Below, piece by piece: positions 58,411-64,000 of a stretch of 64,000 nt of DNA. The translations under genes were made by a program, and so were the position numbers. The notes under the pieces were generated by a model. It ran no database searches. It saw nothing but the letters and a program-made list of their open reading frames with translations, and was not told the origin of the DNA. Within the stretch, counting starts at the first letter, position 1; each line of letters begins with the position of its first letter. Location of the stretch: NCBI GenBank assembly GCA_036365515.1, contig CM070876.1, forward strand, positions 129,207,894-129,271,893. Direction: 5' to 3'. The stretch is from Torymus aiolomorphi (lineage: Eukaryota; Arthropoda; Insecta; Hymenoptera; Torymidae).

Positions 58411-60552
58411 TGTCACGTCCTAAGACACAACATGACTGGGATTGTTAATAGGCCAGGAGCAGTAGACTTTCACATGGATGCGTTCTGACGTAGATTATCT
58501 TTTTTGGCTATAGCTTCTCCATAACATATAAAACGAAAATATCGGGGTGCACCAAAAAAAAAAGTTATGCAATTTGCAGGAAAAATCGAAACGTGAAAAA
58601 ATACGTCAAAATCATGGTTTTTCTCATATATTATTGAAAATAACTTCTTAACGATGCGTTTTAGAGAAAATATTCATAGGACCAAAGTTGTTTCCCATGA
58701 AATTTTCTACAAGGTAGAGTTGAATCAAAAAATGGAAATGCAATAATTATATTGCAAAATAGCAATAAACGCGCAAAAAAGCATGAAAAATAGGGTATTT
58801 TTGAAGCACTTGTAGAATTGTTAAGGGCCGGTCCTATCCTTTTGAAAATTTGTATGTAAGTACTTCAAAGCAATATAAATAAAGCCCCCAAAGCTGATTT
58901 CGATCAGTCGAATAGTTTTCGCACAACTCTTTTGTTAACTAAACTCGGTGGAAAAAAACACTATTTTTTGCATTAATGCCAGAGCCAAACCGATTATTTA
59001 AAATCGGTCCTGATTTTTTTACGTACTCATAATGTTCCCAACTATCGCCTGGCATCATCAGAATATCAATTTTATAATTATTAACAACTTTTTAAGCAAT
59101 TTTAAATGCTCGGAAATTTTTTTCCTTATAAATAATTACTTTTACGCTGCCATTTTGCAAGTAAAAAAATATTATAAACACACATAAAGAAAGTTCTTGC
59201 AATCGCCTTTCATTTAAAACCACGCTGGTCTCGATTCAACGTATAGATCGTCACATATAAGTCTCCAAAGATGACGAGTGTTTATCGTTAAACTATTTGC
59301 TTTTTAAGAACAATCAAAATTGGTCTTGTTAGGATATTACAAGAACTCTTTTTATACAAATTTCTGAATTCATTGGACACGTTCTTTTAGTAATAAAAAA
59401 ATAATTAACATTGCGAAGTTGGATGTCGGGGCATGAAATCCAGGTAAAGGAGAATTCCGAAACCGCGCCTTCAAAATGAACGCGTGATCTAAACTTGTCG
59501 TATCTCGGCTTCTATAACTCCAAATGTGATCATTTTTTTTTAAATTGATATGCCGAAATGAGAGGAATACGATTAGGTAGGCTTCGACTCCCAATTATTA
59601 ACCGTTATTGTCATATTGTTGTTAAAATAAATTATTATTTTTAAATGTAGCAAAAAATTTTATATTATTAAAAATATCGCTGCAGAGTGAACATTATTAA
59701 CTGTAGACATCTATTAATTTAAATAATTTTGCACTATCCACACTATTAGTTTAAATAATGGTACCTGGTATAATGCGTTTACAGATAGGACACGTAATGA
59801 CTGAATTTCCCATAATTTGTCTCATTGTACCTTTCGTACAAATTACAGACAATTATTATTGTGATATATAATATCTTGCATACTTAAGATTTGAGAAAAC
59901 CTTAAATTTTCACCGGGATTTTAATGTATTGTAGGGACAATAAAGTCATTACGGCGACCATCTTACTGTAAATTTAGCCAGTTGAGAGGGAATTGTCCCC
60001 CCTCTACATATAGCAGAACGTATTTCGACCGTTACATATCCTTTGTACGCAGGTATACGGTTGGAACATAAAAGGTTGCCTCCGTCGTAGGAAAGGTAGC
60101 CAGTTTTGGAAGTGTTCTCGTGCGAGTATCATCGGCCTGAAAGACGAGTTTTAGAACGAAGAATCATCGAAAATATTGTATAGTTTGTAGTTTAAAAGCT
60201 GTGATAAATAGTGCCAGTTTGGAGATTCGGAGCATCTGTTAATTTATTTCAAGCTTTTCAAAGTATTAGTTTATTTTATTTTATTTTATTAGTATTGCGA
60301 GAAATTGTAGACATAGAGTCAATCTTATATTTCCCTAACTTTTATATCTAAACACTAGATGTCTCATTTATCTCATAATTAGAATTTTTCATCGTGAATA
60401 TATAACTGACAACTAATGTTACAATTTATGTCTGAGATAAAATTTAAATGTATTATATGTATTTTCTATATCTGTTATTCATTCGTTATATATAATTTTC
60501 GTTAGCAAGAACGATTGTAATAAAATAAACTTTTATATTATTACAAAGTAGA
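58411..60552. other. AT-rich region, no gene recognised
   Basis: No convincing frame. 59980-60552 may be the upstream region and leader of the gene starting at 60553, but no promoter element was clear enough to call. Confidence 0.4.
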
Positions 60553-63107
60553 ATGGACGAAGATACTGGAATCTGTATTTTATGCGACAAACCTTACACG
60601 AGTAACGACAAGACACGTCAAGTGCAACAACAAACTATAAAAAATTATATACAAGCAAGTATCAGAAGACAGGATGGAAAACATTTGAAATTGAGGAGAT
60701 ATTGTTCTATTACTGTTCATGAGAGTTGTGCGAAGACTTATACAAACGAGTCAAAAATTTTAGCCCAAATACGTAAGTTAGAAGCCTCGAGATCACCGGC
60801 AACTCGTTCTGTTGCGGAATTCGATTTTAAAAACCGATGCTTTATATGTGGAGAAGATGCATCGGATACATTTATAGAAAAACAGAAAAAGTATTCTGCA
60901 AAACAGCGAAATATCATTCGAATGGTTCACAGTAGTGATGTAAAACAAACTCTTTTGAGTAACTTTAATAATTCTACGCATAAGTTATATATTACTGTGA
61001 TTTCCCGCATTACTCCTGTGATTGATTTGAAAAATGTAGGCGCAAGATATCACGATAATTGTACTAAGGAGTTGTATAACACACTTAAAAAGAGTAATGA
61101 AGTCGAAGATTCAAATACTGCGAAAGCTGCTAAATTCATAAGTGAATATATTCTTGCAAATAAGGAAGAATGTCAATTTAGTATAAAAGCAATACTACAA
61201 AATTTTGATAACGACGAATGGGCCAGCATGAAATATCTAAAAAAACATTTATTTAATTCTTTTGGAAATGACATTATAATACATTCGTCTAAAGACGGGC
61301 CTATTTTAACTTTTACTGACATGGGTAGTAAAATTTTGACAGAAAATTGGTATAAAAATAAAAAAAACAACGAGAAGGAAGAGCGTATACAACTGGTTAA
61401 AACTGTTTCAAAAATAATTTTAGAAGATATTAGATCAGTAGTTTATGAAGTAAATTCATATCCCGCTCCAGATTGTTTTCTTGAGAATGTCAATAATTGT
61501 ATACCCGAAACTTTGAAAATTTTATTAGATGAAATTATATTAAAAAAAAAGTCCAGCACAAGAATATAGCTCACGCCATAATAACAGCTACTCGTCCAAG
61601 ATCTTTTGTATCATCTATTCAAGTCGGCTTGGGAACTATGCTTATCAAAAAGTATGGTTCAAAAGATCTTATAAAAATTTTAAATTCTTTAGGATTATGC
61701 TGTTCTTATGAAGAAATACAATTATTTGAAAGTTCAGTATTAGCTTTTCCGCAAGAGACGAATTATGATGATACATATATGCAGTTTGTTTTTGATAATG
61801 CGGACCATAATATTAACACTATAGATGGGCGTAACACTCTCCATGCCATGGGTAGCGTTCAAATTCTTACTCCACAATCTTCAGTTTCTTCCATTAAATC
61901 TATCGACAGATTATCCGCACGGACATCTTCTGTTGTCCTTGGAAAATACGGTAAAATTCATTTAGAAGTCTTTCACAGGCCCTCTCGTTCGGGAATGGAA
62001 AATATCATTGTTCAAGATTTAAATAAAATAAGCCCTTTATCTCTCGATATACAGTTATCTAAAACAGATTTTTTGTGGATCGTTGGAAAACACCGATACT
62101 CACTTGATTTTCCAGGCTGGAATGGATTTATGGAGTCTATAACAAAAGATCTCAATTATGAAAAAAGTAGAATTACTTTTTTGCCATTTGTTAATGCTCC
62201 ACCGAGCAATTATGACACTATTTATACTGTTCTTCAGCAAGTCCGCATAAAATCTCAGGAAATAAACCAAAAACATACTTTTGTCACATTTGATCAACCT
62301 CTGTACTATAAAGCGCGAGAAATACTAGAATGTTGTAAAGGGGAATTATCATCAGTAATTGCCAAATTAGGCGGCTTCCATTTACTAATGTCTTTCATGA
62401 GTGCTATTGGATTCATAATGAACGGAAGTGGCTTGAAAGAACTTTTTTCTAAAATTTTTGCAGAAAATTCAGTTGATAAAATTTTAAATGGCCATGCTTA
62501 CTCAAGAGCTGTACGGGGGCATATCCTTAGTCATTTAGCCTTGGGAAAAATAATGTTATCTTCCTTTGATTTAACAGATAATGAAAATAGAATTTTAGAT
62601 GATAAACTCTGTTCTGGAACAAATACATTAAATGAGATAAATGATGAAGATTATCTCAAAATTTATGACAAATTTCTAAAACATGTTGAACAAATCAAAC
62701 AGCGAGGGCCAACTGCTAAATTATGGTTGCAATATTTTTATATGGTTACAATAATGAGACAATTTATAGAAGCTGAGAAAATGGGTAATTGGAATTAACA
62801 TTTAGAAAGTATAAGAAAAATGTTACCATTTTTTCATGCGAGCGGGCGCTACTTGTACGCGAAATCTTGTCAACTTTATTTACAAGACATGCTAAATCTT
62901 GAACAGAAAATGGATCCGTTAGAATATGAAAAATATACAAATAAAGGCTTTTTTACTATCAGAAGATCTGATAAATTTTGGAGTGGCATTTGGTCTGATA
63001 TGCCCATTGAACAAGTACTTATGCGTTCAATGAAAAGCAGTGGAGGACTCACACACGGCAGGGGCATAACGGATTATGTTTTGTCAAAATGGATTTTGAC
63101 AATGCCC
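60553..63107 (+). pseudogene. Uncharacterised two-Cys/His-module protein, broken by frameshift, stop and PLE
   Basis: ATG at 60553. Frame 1 (60553-61569, 338 residues) has two Cys/His modules: CILC ... TVHESCAKTY and CFICGEDA ... ARYHDNCTKELY (C-x2-C with H-x2-C), a likely zinc-binding pair. A frameshift in the A9 run near 61545 leads to HAIITATRPRSFVSSIQVGL and frame 61629-62798, with FDNADHNINTIDGRNTLHAM as its most striking block. An in-frame TAA at 62796 is followed by MLPFFHASGRYLYAKSCQLY (62820 on). At ~63107, after WILTMP, the gene is cut by a minus-strand PLE. I recall this protein type as uncharacterised and repeated in arthropods and cnidarians; whether it is a transposon gene or host family cannot be told from here. 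Confidence 0.75.
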
Positions 63108-63245
63108 TTTCTCAACTTGAGTTTGTAATTGTATTCACAATTTTACTCCCCATTGTCAAATGTAAAAATTGTTGTTTTGGTCAATTCTGACCAGATCCGT
63201 TGGGAGCAGGAAAGAAAATAGACTACGATGCTAAGTAGTTGCAAC

Positions 63246-63276
63246 GTTTCGTCGACGGGTTTGTCGACCTCTTCAG
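63246..63276 (-). ncRNA. Hammerhead-ribozyme-like core, fourth PLE terminus
   Basis: Minus strand CTGAAGA (63276-63270), stem II GTCGAC/GTCGAC, GAAAC (63250-63246), identical to the other three. Confidence 0.7.
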
Positions 63277-63519
63277 GCTTTATTGAAAAAATATATAATA
63301 ATATAATTTACAGAACGAGCTCACGCTAGTCTTAACTTACGATGGTTGAAAAAATTTTTAAAAATGCGAAACGAATTACCTAAGTTATCGCACAGCGATC
63401 CGTCGAGTAATGTGAAAGTACATAGCAACATGACTTATATATATATATATATATATATATATTGGCTTCCTACCAAAACGTAAACAATAACAAATTTTGA
63501 ATTAGATCGAGAATATACT

Positions 63520-64000
63520 TTACTTTTTATGTAACAGCTTAAAGATAGATTTGTATTCTCTACTGAGATTCTGTGTATCTTCTTTTTTGTTTATTGTATT
63601 TGGTGTACTGTTAATAAATAACATTTCAGAAATAAGTCTTTTATTATAGTTATTTTCAATATCTCTAATTGTTACTGCTTCAAAATCAAATTCATGATTA
63701 TATTCATTTTTATGTATATTAACAACCAACTCATCATTATTATTCTTACGATGTTCGGCAATTCGTTTATTTAGGGCACGTTATGTCTCGCCTATGTACC
63801 GTGCATTGCAATCTTTACAAGGGAACTCATAAACCACATTCGTTTGCTCGAGTTTGTTGGTTTTATCTTTGCCAAGAACAACTAGTTTTGAGAATTTATT
63901 AACTATATTTGGGATCGTTAGAATATTGTGTTTCCGTAAAAATTTTGAACAATTGTTGTAAAATTTTGAATAAAATGGAAGTGATACTTTAATGTTGTGT
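63520..64000 (-). pseudogene. PLE GIY-YIG endonuclease and upstream region, partial
   Basis: The C-terminus (HEFDFEAVTIRDIENNYNKR to LLHKK) is in frame with the endonuclease head. In the GETKRA segment the Lys codon is TAA near 63781-63783, so this copy has a nonsense codon. The remaining gene lies beyond the window. Confidence 0.88.

Larger units (their letters stand above)
63108..64000 (-). mobile_element. Penelope-like element inserted in the unknown gene (3' part, runs off the window)
   Basis: The sequence from 63110 (aacttgagtttgtaattgta) is the inverse of the PLE terminal repeat end at 24343. The 3' region and endonuclease follow, as in 18929-19900. Same family as the pair at 18929-24343, with small differences. 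Confidence 0.93.

Noticed and set aside
60553..63107. Assignment of the unknown gene to a named transposase superfamily
   Set aside because: The acidic DNADHN block is suggestive, but no complete catalytic triad or terminal repeats could be shown by eye.

Overview
This is an AT-rich, repeat-dense eukaryotic window. The element content points to an insect, plausibly a hymenopteran such as an ant: D34D mariners, animal Helitrons with an OTU protease, Penelope-like elements (PLEs), copia elements, and long (TA)n, (CA)n and (AG)n tracts. The taxon is an inference; no single-copy marker gene is present. I found no intact ordinary host gene. Nearly every long reading frame belongs to a mobile element and most are broken by frameshifts in A-runs, nonsense codons or nested insertions.

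Layout. 1-2676: a hairpin-ended repeat, a 30-bp minisatellite, a 718-bp element with terminal inverted repeats that contains a tRNA-like segment, and microsatellites. 2676-11444: Helitron copy 1, flanked internally by ~1-kb inverted arms and split by a 1.8-kb insertion. 11465-12872: a nearly complete mariner with one nonsense codon plus a head-to-head fragment of a second copy. 13177-25758: Helitron copy 2, the best copy, in the order OTU protease, Rep (HUH), PIF1-like helicase, small WDP-motif protein. The WDP gene is split by a 5.4-kb pair of inverted PLE copies bordered by a 14-bp target duplication. 25764-26838: probable solo LTR. 27512-34806: a giant imperfect palindrome with arms of ~3.6 kb, carrying two arrays of the palindromic 12-mer ATCCACRYGGAT. 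34816-39800: LTR, mariner and rearranged minus-strand Helitron fragments among minisatellites, plus a piggyBac-like MITE. 41190-41947: Helitron 3' fragment with a third WDP gene. 45892-50605: a decayed copia element with an LTR containing (AG)260, lying between inverted flanks. 51056-53500: repeat end, a second type of mariner and a Helitron 3' end. 55184-58410: PLE and copia fragments. 60553-63107: a broken gene of an uncharacterised family with two Cys/His modules, cut by another PLE that runs off the window.

How the parts relate. The Helitron copies encode one shared set: the OTU protease (copy 2, and a fragment in copy 3), the Rep endonuclease/helicase in several broken frames, and a downstream two-module WDP protein that recurs in three copies. 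All four readable PLE termini of the main family carry a hammerhead-ribozyme-like core (CTGAAGA, a perfect 6-bp stem, GAAAC); a degenerate version marks a second family. The nesting (PLE in Helitron, hairpin repeat in Helitron, PLE in the unknown gene, MITEs inside palindrome arms) gives a relative order of insertion.
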